A stretch of DNA of 64,000 nt from Stieleria marina (GTDB lineage: Bacteria; Planctomycetota; Planctomycetia; Pirellulales; Pirellulaceae), in the NCBI GenBank assembly GCA_007741555.1, contig CP036526.1, positions 7,884,700 through 7,948,699 on the forward strand, in the 5' to 3' direction. The translations under genes were made by a program, and so were the position numbers. Numbering within the stretch: the stretch's first letter is position 1; every line of letters begins with the position of its first letter. The notes beneath the pieces are model-generated. The model searched no databases. It was not told the DNA's origin and saw only the letters and a list, made by a program, of their open reading frames with translations. Of the stretch, positions 52,290 through 61,930 are shown in pieces.

Positions 52290-52308
52290 CGATTCAGTTT
52301 TTGAATCG
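52290..52308. terminator. Possible hairpin after the GGDEF gene
   Basis: CGATTCA, GTTTT loop, TGAATCG: a 7-bp stem 22 bp past the stop. No T run follows. Nothing else is seen in the 257-bp gap to the peptide transporter. Confidence 0.35.
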
Positions 52309-52525
52309 GAGTGTTTGAGGTTGTTGTGGAAGACGCCGCAATCCAATCGGGCAACGAATTCGGTGTTCCCAAACCGAGCGAAGGTATCCGGCGTATTGAT
52401 TCAGCCAAAATGTCGCTATCCTTATCTCCACGCACCTCACCTGACCGCGTCGCACGTTGTACGACGCGATGAATCGGCATTGGTGAGGCCCGTTCTCGAA
52501 CTTCAAAATATTAGAGAAGAGATAC

Positions 52526-54682
52526 ATGTCTCAAGCGCAAATTGAACAGCAACCCAAAGTCTTCGGGCATCCTTCGGGCCTATACACACTGTTCTTTGCC
52601 GAAATGTGGGAGCGATTTTCGTACTACGGAATGCGGGCCCTGCTGATCTTTTACATGATCAAGGGTTTCTTGGGGTATGGCGACGCCCAGGCCTACACCG
52701 TCTACGGTGCCTACACAGCTCTGGTCTACATGACTCCGTTCATTGGTGGACTGCTGGCTGACAAGATCTTGGGCAAGCGGATCGCGGTGGTGATCGGAGG
52801 GCTGCTGATGGCCGCCGGGCACCTGCTGATGACCATCGAATCAGAGTGGCCGTTCTTTTTCGCGCTAGCGCTGCTGATTGTCGGCAATGGTTTTTTCAAA
52901 CCGAATATTTCGACGACGGTGGGATCGCTGTACCGACAAGGTGATCGTAGGCGTGACGACGGATTCAATATTTTTTACACCGGCATTAACCTCGGTGCCG
53001 CAATGAGCCCGTTGTTATGCGGATTCGTTGGAGAGACCTACGGATGGCATTACGGATTTGGGTTGGCGACCATCGGCATGTTGATCGGGCTCGCCGTATT
53101 TGTCATGCCCAATCTAGTGACTCAGCTGCTGATCATGGCGGGTGCGATTGCCTCCTCCGTCGGAATGCTGTTGTTCCGACCCGACAACATTTACGCAATC
53201 CTGATCAACATCTTTGTAGCGGTCTGTTTGATGGCTGCCGCCGTCGTTGCCTGGATCGCACTGTCGCGAGGTGGATTGCCCACTTGGGCAGGTGGACGCC
53301 CCGAAGGCGTAAGCTCCAAACATGATTGGAAAATTTATACGGGTATCGCAATCTCCATTCCTATTTTTGCACTCTTGGTATCAGGTTTTTCGCCCTTCAC
53401 TCAGCCCGCCGCTGACGCAGTCCTGAAGACAAAGGATGTGCTACTGCAAGAACGAGTCGCATTCCTGGAAAAACTAAACGTCGATGCTGATACCGTGGCA
53501 CAGGTGCAGGCAGCGGGTATTTCGGTGGAACCGAAGCTTCGCGGGGAGACTTACAAACTGATCAACCAAGAGACGATCGATTCCGTCAAAGGCGATGGTT
53601 CATCATTCGCAGGGACCATCGCAGGAATCTTCTTGGAAGAGGTCAGCAAACCAGCCGGATTGGTGCTGACGGTCTTGGGGATACTGGCTTTCGGCTATCT
53701 GATCATCGAAACGTTCAAGCTGAATAAAGTGCAACGCGAACGCATGATTGCTGCACTGGTGCTGATCTTTTTCCAAATGTTGTTCTTTGCGTTCTTTGAA
53801 CAAGCCGGCAGTAGTGTCAACAACTTTACCGATCGTAATATCGACCGGGTCGGCGAAACGACAGCCGTCACTGACGAGATGGTTGGTACGACGATTCGGA
53901 TCGAACCTACCCAAGCTCAGTTGGGCTACCAGTTTGATAGCGGCAAAGCCTTTACAAACTCCGATCTCGACCAGCTGCGCAAGATCATTAAAGAGACGCC
54001 CAATCTGGATAAAATTGAAGTCGATTGGAACGTTGCCGACTCCAATGTCGGGATGGGTATCGCCAGCCGATTGGATGAACTTCCAGCGTCGATTTTTCAA
54101 TCCTTTAATGCGATCTTCATTCTGATCTTTGCGCTCGTCTTTAACTGGCTTTGGTCGGCGCTGCGACGCAAAAACATGGACCCCAGTGCCCCCATCAAGT
54201 TTGGCTTGGGACTGATACAACTGGGGCTCGGATTCGGTGCCTTTTGGCTGGGAGCCCAGAACTGTACCTCCGTCGGAATGGTCGCGATCAGTTGGTTGAC
54301 CCTCGGCATTTTGCTCCAAACAACGGGCGAACTTTGCTTGTCTCCGGTTGGGCTTTCGACGATGACCAAACTGAGCCCCAAAATATTGGTGAGCACGCTG
54401 ATGGGAGCATGGTTCTTGGCAACCGCTTTCAGCCAGTACCTAGCTGCCATCATCTCGCAATTTACCAGCGTGGGCGGACATGGAGGCGGAGGCGCTGACC
54501 TGCCTGCACCCAAAGACACTGTGCACATCTACGGGGATGTGTTTGGGAGCATTGCCATGACGGCGATTGCGTCGGGGATTCTTTGCATCATTCTGTCACC
54601 AATTTTGAAAAACTGGATGCACGAAGGCGTTGTGCTGGACGACGACGGAAACCCAGTGGAAACGCAAGTTAGTGCCAGCTGA
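52526..54682 (+). CDS. POT/PTR2-family proton-coupled peptide transporter with enlarged loops
   Basis: 718 aa, longer than the usual bacterial 450-600. The family motif EMWERFSYYGMRALL lies in TM1, GGLLADKILGKR after TM2, and FFEQAGSSVNNF in TM7. Two soluble insertions stand out: about residues 290-375, with a helical EKLNVDADTVAQVQ, and about 432-520 between TM7 and TM8 (DEMVGTTIRIEPTQAQL). Import of di/tripeptides by the proton gradient is expected from the family. ATG 52526 follows GAAGAGA. Confidence 0.9.
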   Translation: MSQAQIEQQPKVFGHPSGLYTLFFAEMWERFSYYGMRALLIFYMIKGFLGYGDAQAYTVYGAYTALVYMTPFIGGLLADKILGKRIAVVIGGLLMAAGHLLMTIESEWPFFFALALLIVGNGFFKPNISTTVGSLYRQGDRRRDDGFNIFYTGINLGAAMSPLLCGFVGETYGWHYGFGLATIGMLIGLAVFVMPNLVTQLLIMAGAIASSVGMLLFRPDNIYAILINIFVAVCLMAAAVVAWIALSRGGLPTWAGGRPEGVSSKHDWKIYTGIAISIPIFALLVSGFSPFTQPAADAVLKTKDVLLQERVAFLEKLNVDADTVAQVQAAGISVEPKLRGETYKLINQETIDSVKGDGSSFAGTIAGIFLEEVSKPAGLVLTVLGILAFGYLIIETFKLNKVQRERMIAALVLIFFQMLFFAFFEQAGSSVNNFTDRNIDRVGETTAVTDEMVGTTIRIEPTQAQLGYQFDSGKAFTNSDLDQLRKIIKETPNLDKIEVDWNVADSNVGMGIASRLDELPASIFQSFNAIFILIFALVFNWLWSALRRKNMDPSAPIKFGLGLIQLGLGFGAFWLGAQNCTSVGMVAISWLTLGILLQTTGELCLSPVGLSTMTKLSPKILVSTLMGAWFLATAFSQYLAAIISQFTSVGGHGGGGADLPAPKDTVHIYGDVFGSIAMTAIASGILCIILSPILKNWMHEGVVLDDDGNPVETQVSAS

Positions 54683-54724
54683 ATGCGGTCGATCCCGATT
54701 ATTCGTCCGTATGCGAAACACCTG

Positions 54725-54742
54725 CGCCTCTCCCATGAGGCG
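54725..54742. terminator. Hairpin after the peptide transporter gene
   Basis: Perfect 6-bp stem CGCCTC/GAGGCG with 6-nt loop, 43 bp past the stop. No T run, so possible factor-dependent 3' end only. Confidence 0.3.
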
Positions 54743-54826
54743 ATTCAGCCATTAGACTAACATCGCGATCAAATCGCTCGAGTTGTGCTTCCGCTGTTTT
54801 GTCACTGGCTGAATTAAACTTTCTGT

Positions 54827-56476
54827 ATGAACCCCGTTGATGATGCACGACTGATCGGCATGCTGCGGCGAGTGATTCGTGATTGCGGCAAGCTGTATCA
54901 ACACTGCGGATCATGGATGGTCAAACGCTATCCTACCCTGATCGAAGGGAACGCTGATCAGTTTGTGGCGTTGATGGATGACCTGCACCGCGGGCTACTG
55001 ATCAAAGTCTATGTGACGATTGTTCGCGCCGACGATCGCTGGACCGGCCCGGAAAAGTTGGTCGCTGCCGCCATGATCGAACATCTCTGGGGCGAAGAAC
55101 TTGCGGGCCGGCAATTGCGTGAAGCTGCCACAGGTCTGTTCCAGCAAGCCGACCGGCTGAATTGGGAATCATTGGTGGCCCCGTTTGTCCGCTACCACCC
55201 CTTGGCCGACAGCAAAGCGCAAGTGGAAACAATCGTGATGCGACTGGCCAATTTGGTCGCAAAATGTGACGGACAAACGATGCCCGAAGAATCGGTCGCG
55301 CTGCATACGCTGCAGCGTGAGATCGACGCTGCTCTGCATCCCGCAAAACCAGACGAAACCCTGGCACCGCTTTCGACGCCTTCGAGCAAACGACGCAGTC
55401 AACTTGCACAGGAGAAGGAGCAAGCTCAGCAAACGTTGCCCGATACGCCGGCAGAGCCGATCAGTGACGCGGACCGCCAGGCCAAGTTGGCCAAGGCCAT
55501 GGGTGAACTGGATACCTTGATCGGATTAAGAGGTGTTAAAGAACGAGTCCGCAGCTACGCCAATTTTCTACGGCTCCAGCAAGAACGTCGTGACGCCGGT
55601 TTGACAACAATGCCAATCAGCTTGCACATGTCGTTCATCGGTAATCCAGGCACAGGGAAAACGACGGTCGCCAGAATCGTCGGACAGATTTTGGGAGCGA
55701 TGGGGACATTGCCAAGCGGTCACGTCGTCGAAACCGACCGCAGCGGACTGGTAGCGGAATACGCGGGCCAGACAGCTCCCAAGACGAACAAACTTTGTGA
55801 TGCCGCGATCGGCGGAGTTTTGTTTATCGATGAAGCCTACAGTTTGATTGATGCATCCGGCGACGATGCCTACGGCCGCGAAGCGATTCAAACCTTGTTG
55901 AAACGGATGGAAGACGATCGCGATTCGATGGCTGTTGTGTTGGCCGGATACTGTGACGAAATGGAACAGATGATCCGTAGCAACCCGGGCCTTTCATCGC
56001 GCATCAACACGCAGATTGAATTCGATGATTATTCACCGGCGGACTTAGGGCACATCTTTGAATCGATGTGCAACGAGAACCAATATCAATTGCCCAGTGA
56101 CGCTCGACATCGGCTGCTGTTAGGCTTTCATGAACTGTACAACAAACGCGATCGCCATTTTGGCAATGGTCGATTAGTGCGAAACGCGTTTGAAGACACC
56201 GTGCGTCACTTGGCTGATCGGATAGCCGAAGTCAGTGAATTGACTGAGTTGTTGCTCACCAAGTTCACGGTCGAAGACATCAGCGTACCGGGGCTGAGTA
56301 GCAGCCGACTGGCGGAACTGGCCTGCCAACCCCATCGACTGCGAATCGTCTGTCAACAATGCAATCGACACGTTCGCATACAGCCTGCCGCGCTGGGTGG
56401 CAAAATTAAATGCAACAAGTGCGAACATGTTCAACACGCGTCTTGGGCAGAAGTATCCGAGCTACCGGCATGCTAG
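54827..56476 (+). CDS. CbxX/CfqX-type AAA ATPase with TerB-like N-terminus and C-terminal zinc ribbon
   Basis: 549 aa. The N-terminal part (about 55-165) is helical and resembles a TerB-like domain (VAAAMIEHLWGEEL, then LANLVAKCDGQTMPEESVAL). A linker with charged Lys/Gln/Glu leads to a single AAA domain: Walker A IGNPGTGKTTVAR (about 270), Walker B GVLFIDEAYSL (about 330), sensor/Arg-finger region SNPGLSSRINTQIEF. The C-terminus has a zinc ribbon, CQQC at about 508 and CNKC some 20 residues later. Single-AAA CbxX relatives act as hexameric remodelling machines, for example rubisco activases and SpoVK, or occur in secretion systems. The target here is unknown. Confidence 0.85.
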   Translation: MNPVDDARLIGMLRRVIRDCGKLYQHCGSWMVKRYPTLIEGNADQFVALMDDLHRGLLIKVYVTIVRADDRWTGPEKLVAAAMIEHLWGEELAGRQLREAATGLFQQADRLNWESLVAPFVRYHPLADSKAQVETIVMRLANLVAKCDGQTMPEESVALHTLQREIDAALHPAKPDETLAPLSTPSSKRRSQLAQEKEQAQQTLPDTPAEPISDADRQAKLAKAMGELDTLIGLRGVKERVRSYANFLRLQQERRDAGLTTMPISLHMSFIGNPGTGKTTVARIVGQILGAMGTLPSGHVVETDRSGLVAEYAGQTAPKTNKLCDAAIGGVLFIDEAYSLIDASGDDAYGREAIQTLLKRMEDDRDSMAVVLAGYCDEMEQMIRSNPGLSSRINTQIEFDDYSPADLGHIFESMCNENQYQLPSDARHRLLLGFHELYNKRDRHFGNGRLVRNAFEDTVRHLADRIAEVSELTELLLTKFTVEDISVPGLSSSRLAELACQPHRLRIVCQQCNRHVRIQPAALGGKIKCNKCEHVQHASWAEVSELPAC

Positions 56477-56519
56477 CGCCTAGCGACTTCCATCTCAGCG
56501 TCCTTATCAAAGCTCTCTC

Positions 56520-56981
56520 ATGACCACGCCAGAGTCACGCTGCTACACGCACAAAAAATGCAGTGCCGAAACGGAAGTCTCTGGGCCAGAGTTTCATGCG
56601 ATGTCGGATCCACTGGCCGGGATGAATCGCACGTTTTGCAGCCAATGCGAAGACATGTTTTCGATTGACGAATTCGTCTGGACCGACACAGGCGAATCGA
56701 TTCCTGATTACTACCAGCGTCACGGACGCAAGGCGAGCGACACCGACCGCATGCTGTGTTCCAACCAGGGTTTGCTGGCGCTCGGTGGAGCTGGTTTGTT
56801 CATCGGTTTTATGATTGGTACCGCTGTGTGCCTGACCATCGGCGGGTTGACTGGAATATTCATCGCCGCCTTCTTGGCGTTGGTCGGAGCAGTGGGCGGG
56901 GTCATTTTTCGCGAAGCTGTGGTCACCCCGAAAATCCTGCAGCGTGTGTGCGGCGTAAGCGATACACGCCAACTGAAGTAA
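56520..56981 (+). CDS. Small membrane protein with N-terminal Cys-rich part
   Basis: 153 aa. Residues 1-80 are soluble and hold a CSQCEDMF motif and other Cys/His residues, which may bind zinc. Two adjacent glycine-rich membrane helices (about 87-106, 108-132) follow, then a short tail. The gene starts 43 bp after the AAA/zinc-ribbon gene on the same strand, so the two may be co-transcribed. No family recognised. Confidence 0.7.
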   Translation: MTTPESRCYTHKKCSAETEVSGPEFHAMSDPLAGMNRTFCSQCEDMFSIDEFVWTDTGESIPDYYQRHGRKASDTDRMLCSNQGLLALGGAGLFIGFMIGTAVCLTIGGLTGIFIAAFLALVGAVGGVIFREAVVTPKILQRVCGVSDTRQLK

Positions 56982-57119
56982 AGAAACCAGCCAAAGCACA
57001 ATCCGCTTTGCAGATCCGGACGGCTTTGTGTATTCCTGGACGTAAAATTCGGCAGAAAGGTATCGTTTGACTGGTGCTCTGGTCGAGGAAAAAAGGGATT
57101 CGGATTATGGTGCAGTCGA

Positions 57120-57147
57120 ACGGCAGACCGGGGAAACGGCAGACCGG
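57120..57147 (+). repeat. 12-bp direct repeat upstream of the fhcB-like gene
   Basis: ACGGCAGACCGG occurs at 57120-57131 and 57136-57147, a 16-bp period, 39 bp before the start codon. It could be an operator for the downstream gene. The rest of the 204-bp gap shows nothing clear. Confidence 0.7.
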
Positions 57148-57185
57148 CACTCGCAAGCCCACACAGCTAACAGGAACCTAATCGT

Positions 57186-58520
57186 TTGACGCAGACTTTT
57201 AAAAACGTCGTATGCCCTGGCTGTGCGTGTCTTTGCGATGACGTCACTTTGACGTTAGGTCAAAACGAACTGATCGATTTTCAACCTGGCTGCTCGCTGG
57301 GTCGCAATTGGTTTGCGTCGAAGCTGCAAAAGGTTTCGCAAGCCGTCGTTTCACCCGCGGGCTCTCTGGCTTATGCAGACGGGATCGATCGGGCCGCCGA
57401 CCTTCTGAATCAAGCCGATTATCCGCTGATCTATGGGCTCTCGCGAAGCTCCACGCCGGGTCAGCGCGCGGCCGTCGAACTGGGCGAGGCCCTCCGGGGT
57501 GTTGTCGACACGACGGCATCGTTGTGTCACGGACCGTCCATCATGGCGTTACAAGAATTCGGCGAAGTCACTTGCACGCTAGGCGAAGTCCGAAATCGCG
57601 CCGATCTGGTCATCTTTTGGGGATGCAATCCAGCGGATTCGCACCCGCGACATGCAGAACGTTACAGCGTAACGGCAAAAGGACAGTTGATTCCCGGCGG
57701 TCGAGCGGATCGCAAGATCGTGATGATTGGCAGCGAAGATCAAATCCACCAATGGCGACTGGACCACAACGGAACCGAACCCGATCTGACCATCGCCGTG
57801 CCCAAGGGCAAGGACTTTGAAATGTTGTCGACGCTGAATCGAATGGTTCAGCACATCACGGCCCAGGGTAAACCGGTCGACGATGTCAGCGATGATTTTC
57901 GCACACTGATGAAGATGATCTGCGATTGCCACTACGGCGTGTTCTTCTTTGGACTGGGTCTGGCCGAAACCGGTTCCTGGGGTGGCACAGAGCGAACCGG
58001 TATAGGTCACATCAACGTTGCAGCCCTGTTGCACTTGGTCGCCGAACTAAACGCCATCACTCGATTCACCGCACGTCGAATGCGATTGCAGGGCGACGTT
58101 TCCGGTGCCGACAATGTTCTTTGTTGGCAAACGGCATACCCTTTCGCTGTCGATTTTTCGCGTGGATACCCTCGCTACAATCCCGGTGAATACACCACCA
58201 ACGAACTTCTCGAACGCGGCGACGTGGACGCGGCTCTCCTGGTCGGTGCCGAAACAGTGCAGCATCTCACTTCAGAAGCGAAGACGCATCTGGCCAAAAT
58301 CCCTTCAGTTATTTTGGACTATCCCGGTTCAGAAAAACCTTTTGTCGCGGACGTGGCATTCACCACCGCCGTCTATGGACTGCACGCGCCGGGCACCGCG
58401 TACCGAATGGATAACGTGCCTCTGGACCTTAAGAAAATGGTCCCGAGCGATTTGCCCACCGACGAAACCGTCTTGCAAGACTTGCTAAAAAAACTGAAAG
58501 AACTGGATCCAACGCTTTAG
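57186..58520 (+). CDS. fhcB: Formylmethanofuran dehydrogenase subunit B-like protein
   Basis: 444 aa. Start is TTG 57186 with AGGAA 10 nt upstream; no ATG fits. Molybdopterin-oxidoreductase fold resembling FmdB/FwdB/FhcB: VVCPGCACLCDDVTL near the N-terminus has a CxxCxxxC cluster, SLCHGPSIMALQEFG has the Cys at the position of the Mo/W ligand in archaeal enzymes, and FWGCNPADSHPRHAERY follows. In methylotrophs and planctomycetes FhcB belongs to the tetrahydromethanopterin C1 pathway (formyltransferase/hydrolase complex). The fhcA, C and D genes are not in this window. Confidence 0.88.
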   Translation: MTQTFKNVVCPGCACLCDDVTLTLGQNELIDFQPGCSLGRNWFASKLQKVSQAVVSPAGSLAYADGIDRAADLLNQADYPLIYGLSRSSTPGQRAAVELGEALRGVVDTTASLCHGPSIMALQEFGEVTCTLGEVRNRADLVIFWGCNPADSHPRHAERYSVTAKGQLIPGGRADRKIVMIGSEDQIHQWRLDHNGTEPDLTIAVPKGKDFEMLSTLNRMVQHITAQGKPVDDVSDDFRTLMKMICDCHYGVFFFGLGLAETGSWGGTERTGIGHINVAALLHLVAELNAITRFTARRMRLQGDVSGADNVLCWQTAYPFAVDFSRGYPRYNPGEYTTNELLERGDVDAALLVGAETVQHLTSEAKTHLAKIPSVILDYPGSEKPFVADVAFTTAVYGLHAPGTAYRMDNVPLDLKKMVPSDLPTDETVLQDLLKKLKELDPTL

Positions 58521-59680
58521 TTCTGTGAGTGTAGAAAACCATGGATCGCGTCGGCCAGTTCATCAACCATTTGCTCCGTGTGAGCTGCGCTAAGCGAAAC
58601 TCTTAAACGCGCCGTGCCTTCGGGAACTGTGGGCGGCCGGATCGCCGGGACAAAGAACCCCTTCGCACGAAGCTGACTGGAAAGCTTGATCGCATCCGCA
58701 TCGCTGCCGATCAGGATCGGAATGATCGGCACTCCCGATTCGGTCTCGTCGACATGAATCGACAATCGACCTCGAAGTCTTTGTGCAAGACTGCAAACGT
58801 GGTGACGACGTCCCGGTTCGTCGCGCACTAGTTCAAATGCCGCCAACGCCGCTAGCACCGACGCTGGCGCCAACGAAGTGCTGTAAATCAGCGTGCGACA
58901 ACGATTGATTAGATAGTCGATCACGACTTTCGGGCCGGCAACAAATCCTCCCTGACCGCCGATCGCTTTGCTAAGCGTTCCGATCCGAATCGCGACCTGC
59001 TCCTTGACCCCCAGAGCTTCACAAACCCCGGTCCCGTTCGCGCCCAACACACCGGTCCCATGAGCTTCATCAACGATCAATTGCGAATTGTATTCAGCTG
59101 CCAATTGAGCCAGTTCGCGAAGCGGCGCAACATGCCCATCCATGCTGAACACGCCGTCGGTGACGATCCAGACACGCTGGTACTGCTGTCGCTTTTTACG
59201 CAGTACATCAGCGACATATTCGAACGACAGATGAGGGTAGACCATGCACTCTGCTTTACTCATTCGGCATCCATCGATCAGCGATGCATGGTTTAGTCGA
59301 TCGCTAAGAATCAAGTCTCCCTCTTCGGCAAGCGTCGCGGTCGTTCCGCTGCACGCCACAAACCCGCTGGGGAATACAACCGCCGCTTCGGTCGATTCAA
59401 AGTCGGCGATCGTTTCGGCTAACCGCTGATGCTCCGCTGTCCAGCCGCACACCAGTGCACTCGCACCGCTTCCACGAAGCGTATCGAAATGCCCTTTCCT
59501 CACAGGCTCCGACGCAAAACCTAGATAGTCATTGCCGCCAAAATTGACTAATTCCGTGCCATCTGGTTCAACGATCCGAGTGCCCCGGGCAATGCGTGGA
59601 ATGAGGCTCCGCAATCGCTGCTGTTGATCGAGATCGCTTAAGCGATCAGTGAGATATCCATAGGGATTCGACTTTTTCAT
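58517..59680 (-). CDS. bioF: 8-amino-7-oxononanoate synthase / AKB-family acyltransferase
   Basis: 387 aa from ATG 59680, which overlaps the HIT stop as TGATG; a longer frame to 59950 would run antisense-like through the HIT gene. Fold-type-I PLP enzyme: GGNDYLGFASEP near the start, VDEAHGTGVLG, and the PLP lysine in GTLSKAIGGQGG. This family condenses an amino acid with an acyl-CoA: BioF makes the biotin precursor, Kbl acts on glycine and acetyl-CoA. No other biotin gene lies here, so bioF is the best guess only. Its 3' end overlaps the fhcB-like gene by 4 bp, tail to tail. Confidence 0.85.
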   Translation of the reverse strand: MKKSNPYGYLTDRLSDLDQQQRLRSLIPRIARGTRIVEPDGTELVNFGGNDYLGFASEPVRKGHFDTLRGSGASALVCGWTAEHQRLAETIADFESTEAAVVFPSGFVACSGTTATLAEEGDLILSDRLNHASLIDGCRMSKAECMVYPHLSFEYVADVLRKKRQQYQRVWIVTDGVFSMDGHVAPLRELAQLAAEYNSQLIVDEAHGTGVLGANGTGVCEALGVKEQVAIRIGTLSKAIGGQGGFVAGPKVVIDYLINRCRTLIYSTSLAPASVLAALAAFELVRDEPGRRHHVCSLAQRLRGRLSIHVDETESGVPIIPILIGSDADAIKLSSQLRAKGFFVPAIRPPTVPEGTARLRVSLSAAHTEQMVDELADAIHGFLHSQN

Positions 59681-60018
59681 CAACCTGGTGGCCACTTCAT
59701 TTGGCGACCACCCATGACGTGAAAGTGCAAATGAGGAACTTCTTGTCCACCGTCGTCGCCGCAATTGCAGATCAGTCGGTAGCCGCCATTGAGTCCTTCG
59801 GCAGCAGCGACTTTGTGAACCGCCATGATGCAGCGACCCACGATGGTTTCGTCTTCGTCGGTCAGGTCGGCCAGAGAAACAATTTCTTTCTTGGGGATCA
59901 CCAAAATATGAGTCGGCGCTTTGGGTGCGATGTCCCGAAACGCCAAACACAAATCGTCTTCGTAGACGATGTCGGCCGGAATTTCACGCTGGATGATCTT
60001 AGTAAAGATGGACGACAT
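59680..60018 (-). CDS. HIT family (Hint-type) nucleotide hydrolase
   Basis: 112 aa. Complete HIT domain: VYEDDLCLAFRDIAPKAPTH, then the histidine triad HLHFHVMGG near the C-terminus (catalytic His in the middle). Hint proteins hydrolyse AMP-amidates and related phosphoramidates in the cytoplasm. Its stop codon overlaps the bioF-like start, so the two are co-translated. The start ATG 60018 has no good Shine-Dalgarno. Confidence 0.93.
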   Translation of the reverse strand: MSSIFTKIIQREIPADIVYEDDLCLAFRDIAPKAPTHILVIPKKEIVSLADLTDEDETIVGRCIMAVHKVAAAEGLNGGYRLICNCGDDGGQEVPHLHFHVMGGRQMKWPPG

Positions 60019-60129
60019 TCAAGGGCTCCGCGTGCGGGAAATTTTCGACCGATCCATTGTAAACCAGCCCGCCCGATTCTGGCACCGACCCATCGATTCG
60101 AGCAACCAATTGGCAACACGACCTATTGG

Positions 60130-61746
60130 CTACTTCTTTTTGCGTTTGGGTCGCTTGCTGACGGGATCAGTGTAGGGCGATTTTTCGAACACGACGTCCT
60201 CGGAGATTCGTGGGTCGCCGGTTGATTTCAATTCGTTCATCAACCGATCGTGAAGCTCTTGGCGGACACCGGCCATCGATTCGTCGTCGGCTAGGTTTGT
60301 GATGCAGTGTTCGTCCTTGTGCATGTCGTACAACTCGTACTTGGGAACACGACCAAACGCGTACTCAAACGACTTCGGATCTTCATCCCGCCGCGTCGCC
60401 ACCCAAGCTTTCGTCGGGCTGGCGTCCAAGTCCGCAAACGCTGCAAATGTGTTTTCGCGGAGGTCTTCGTAGCTCGGAAGCGGAGCATCCGGGTCGCCGT
60501 ATCCCGGACCGGTTCCCATGGGCCAACGGTCTGGCTGAAAATTAATGATATACAGATAGTCGTCCGTCCGAATCGCACGTTGTGGAAACGGCTTGTTATC
60601 GGTCCGTGCCGCGGCGACGTGGCGTTCGCGACCGGTAAAGACTGCGTCACGAGCCGGATCGACTTGCCCTTCGGATTCACTTTTCAGAATGTCGACCAAC
60701 GACCGCGCGGTCATGTTTGCGGGAGCATCGACGCCGCCGAGTTCTAAGAACGTAGGTGCCAAATCAGGTAGCGTGACGAAATCATCAACCACTCGCCCGG
60801 TTTTGGTAATGCCGCCGGGCCACCGAATCGCAAGCGGTACTTTGGTTCCGAAGTCATACAAGTGGCATTTTCCACGCGTGACGCCTGGCACGCCGTGGTC
60901 ACCACTGACAACCAAAATCGTGTTGTCGTACTGTCCGATCCGTTTCAGTTCTTCGATGATGACGCCCAGTCCCGCATCAAACGCTGCGGCCTCGCCAAGG
61001 TAATCAGCGAAGTCTTCACGAACGACATCGACATCCGGTAGGAAAGCTGGCAGCTTTCCTTTCAACGAATCGGGGTCGATACCCCAGAGTTTCTTTCCGC
61101 TGCCAGCGATCCATTTGCGATGAACGTTGGTGGGGCCAAACCAATAACAAAACGGTTTGTCGCTATCCAGTTTGGCATCATCATCGGCATCCAAGAACGA
61201 GCGAATGTTTCCGCGGACTTCTTGGAGTAATCCCTGCCTGGCCGCTTCGTGATCGTCACCCTTCATTGCGTTCTGCGAAAAACCATTGAACTTGGTTCCG
61301 GCCGAATTGAATGCGGTCCGCCTGTCCCCGTGCGGTGCATTGGCGGGCGACCCTGGCGACCAGACTTTGTACGTGTGTCCGATGCGATAGCCGCTATCTT
61401 CTAACAACAGCGGATAGCTGGGGCTCGAAAAATCCCAAATCGCACCCTGCAAGATCGATGCGCGTCCACATCGCCAAAAGTGTTGTCCCGACAGCAGCGA
61501 ACTGCGGCAAGGCGTGCAGGACGGAGCACTAACAAATGCGCGAGTGAACAAGACGCCTTCGGAAGCGACTTGGTCAAAGTACGGTGTCTTGGCCGCGTCA
61601 CTAATTCCCCCCGGCGAAAGTTTGCCATAAGCACTGGCGTACTGTCCCCAGTCATCTGCAAAGGCCATCACGATGTTGGGGCGGTCGGCAGCGGACAATT
61701 GCAATGCGCTGACCAGGAGGAAGCCTAAAGCGAGGATTTGTCGCAT
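60130..61746 (-). CDS. Secreted sulfatase (formylglycine type)
   Basis: 538 aa from ATG 61746, where a signal peptide (about 1-20, ending LSAA) begins. [12 protein letters not shown] gives the metal-binding DD, and [12 protein letters not shown] is the modification site in which the first Cys becomes formylglycine; the CTPCR variant replaces the common CSPSR serine by Cys. [20 protein letters not shown] follows with the second metal-binding Asp/His. It probably removes sulfate from marine polysaccharides. No sulfatase-maturase gene is near. Confidence 0.93.
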   Translation of the reverse strand: MRQILALGFLLVSALQLSAADRPNIVMAFADDWGQYASAYGKLSPGGISDAAKTPYFDQVASEGVLFTRAFVSAPSCTPCRSSLLSGQHFWRCGRASILQGAIWDFSSPSYPLLLEDSGYRIGHTYKVWSPGSPANAPHGDRRTAFNSAGTKFNGFSQNAMKGDDHEAARQGLLQEVRGNIRSFLDADDDAKLDSDKPFCYWFGPTNVHRKWIAGSGKKLWGIDPDSLKGKLPAFLPDVDVVREDFADYLGEAAAFDAGLGVIIEELKRIGQYDNTILVVSGDHGVPGVTRGKCHLYDFGTKVPLAIRWPGGITKTGRVVDDFVTLPDLAPTFLELGGVDAPANMTARSLVDILKSESEGQVDPARDAVFTGRERHVAAARTDNKPFPQRAIRTDDYLYIINFQPDRWPMGTGPGYGDPDAPLPSYEDLRENTFAAFADLDASPTKAWVATRRDEDPKSFEYAFGRVPKYELYDMHKDEHCITNLADDESMAGVRQELHDRLMNELKSTGDPRISEDVVFEKSPYTDPVSKRPKRKKK

Positions 61747-61930
61747 GCTAATCAACCAAAGAGGGTGGGGGAGGGAAGTCGCAAGATTGTAGTCAGGACC
61801 GAACGCCCGGTGGACTCTCTGCACTTCAAAGAACCTTGATAGAGCCCGTCATAGTGACAAATGCCTTATCAGCGTCTGGTAGGACTACTAAGATAATGTC
61901 TTTCGCTTTCGCCGTAGGATCGATCCGCAT

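Noticed and set aside
54699..54790. tRNA-like folding on the - strand around the CGCCTC/GAGGCG hairpin
   Set aside because: The reverse strand has a hairpin and a TTAGTCTAATGG stretch reminiscent of a D-arm, but there is no acceptor stem, no T-loop GTTCGAnTC and no correctly sized anticodon loop.
59681..59950. N-terminal extension of the bioF-like frame
   Set aside because: It lies wholly within the HIT gene in another frame and its translation is Arg/Ser-rich, while the enzyme family starts near ATG 59680.
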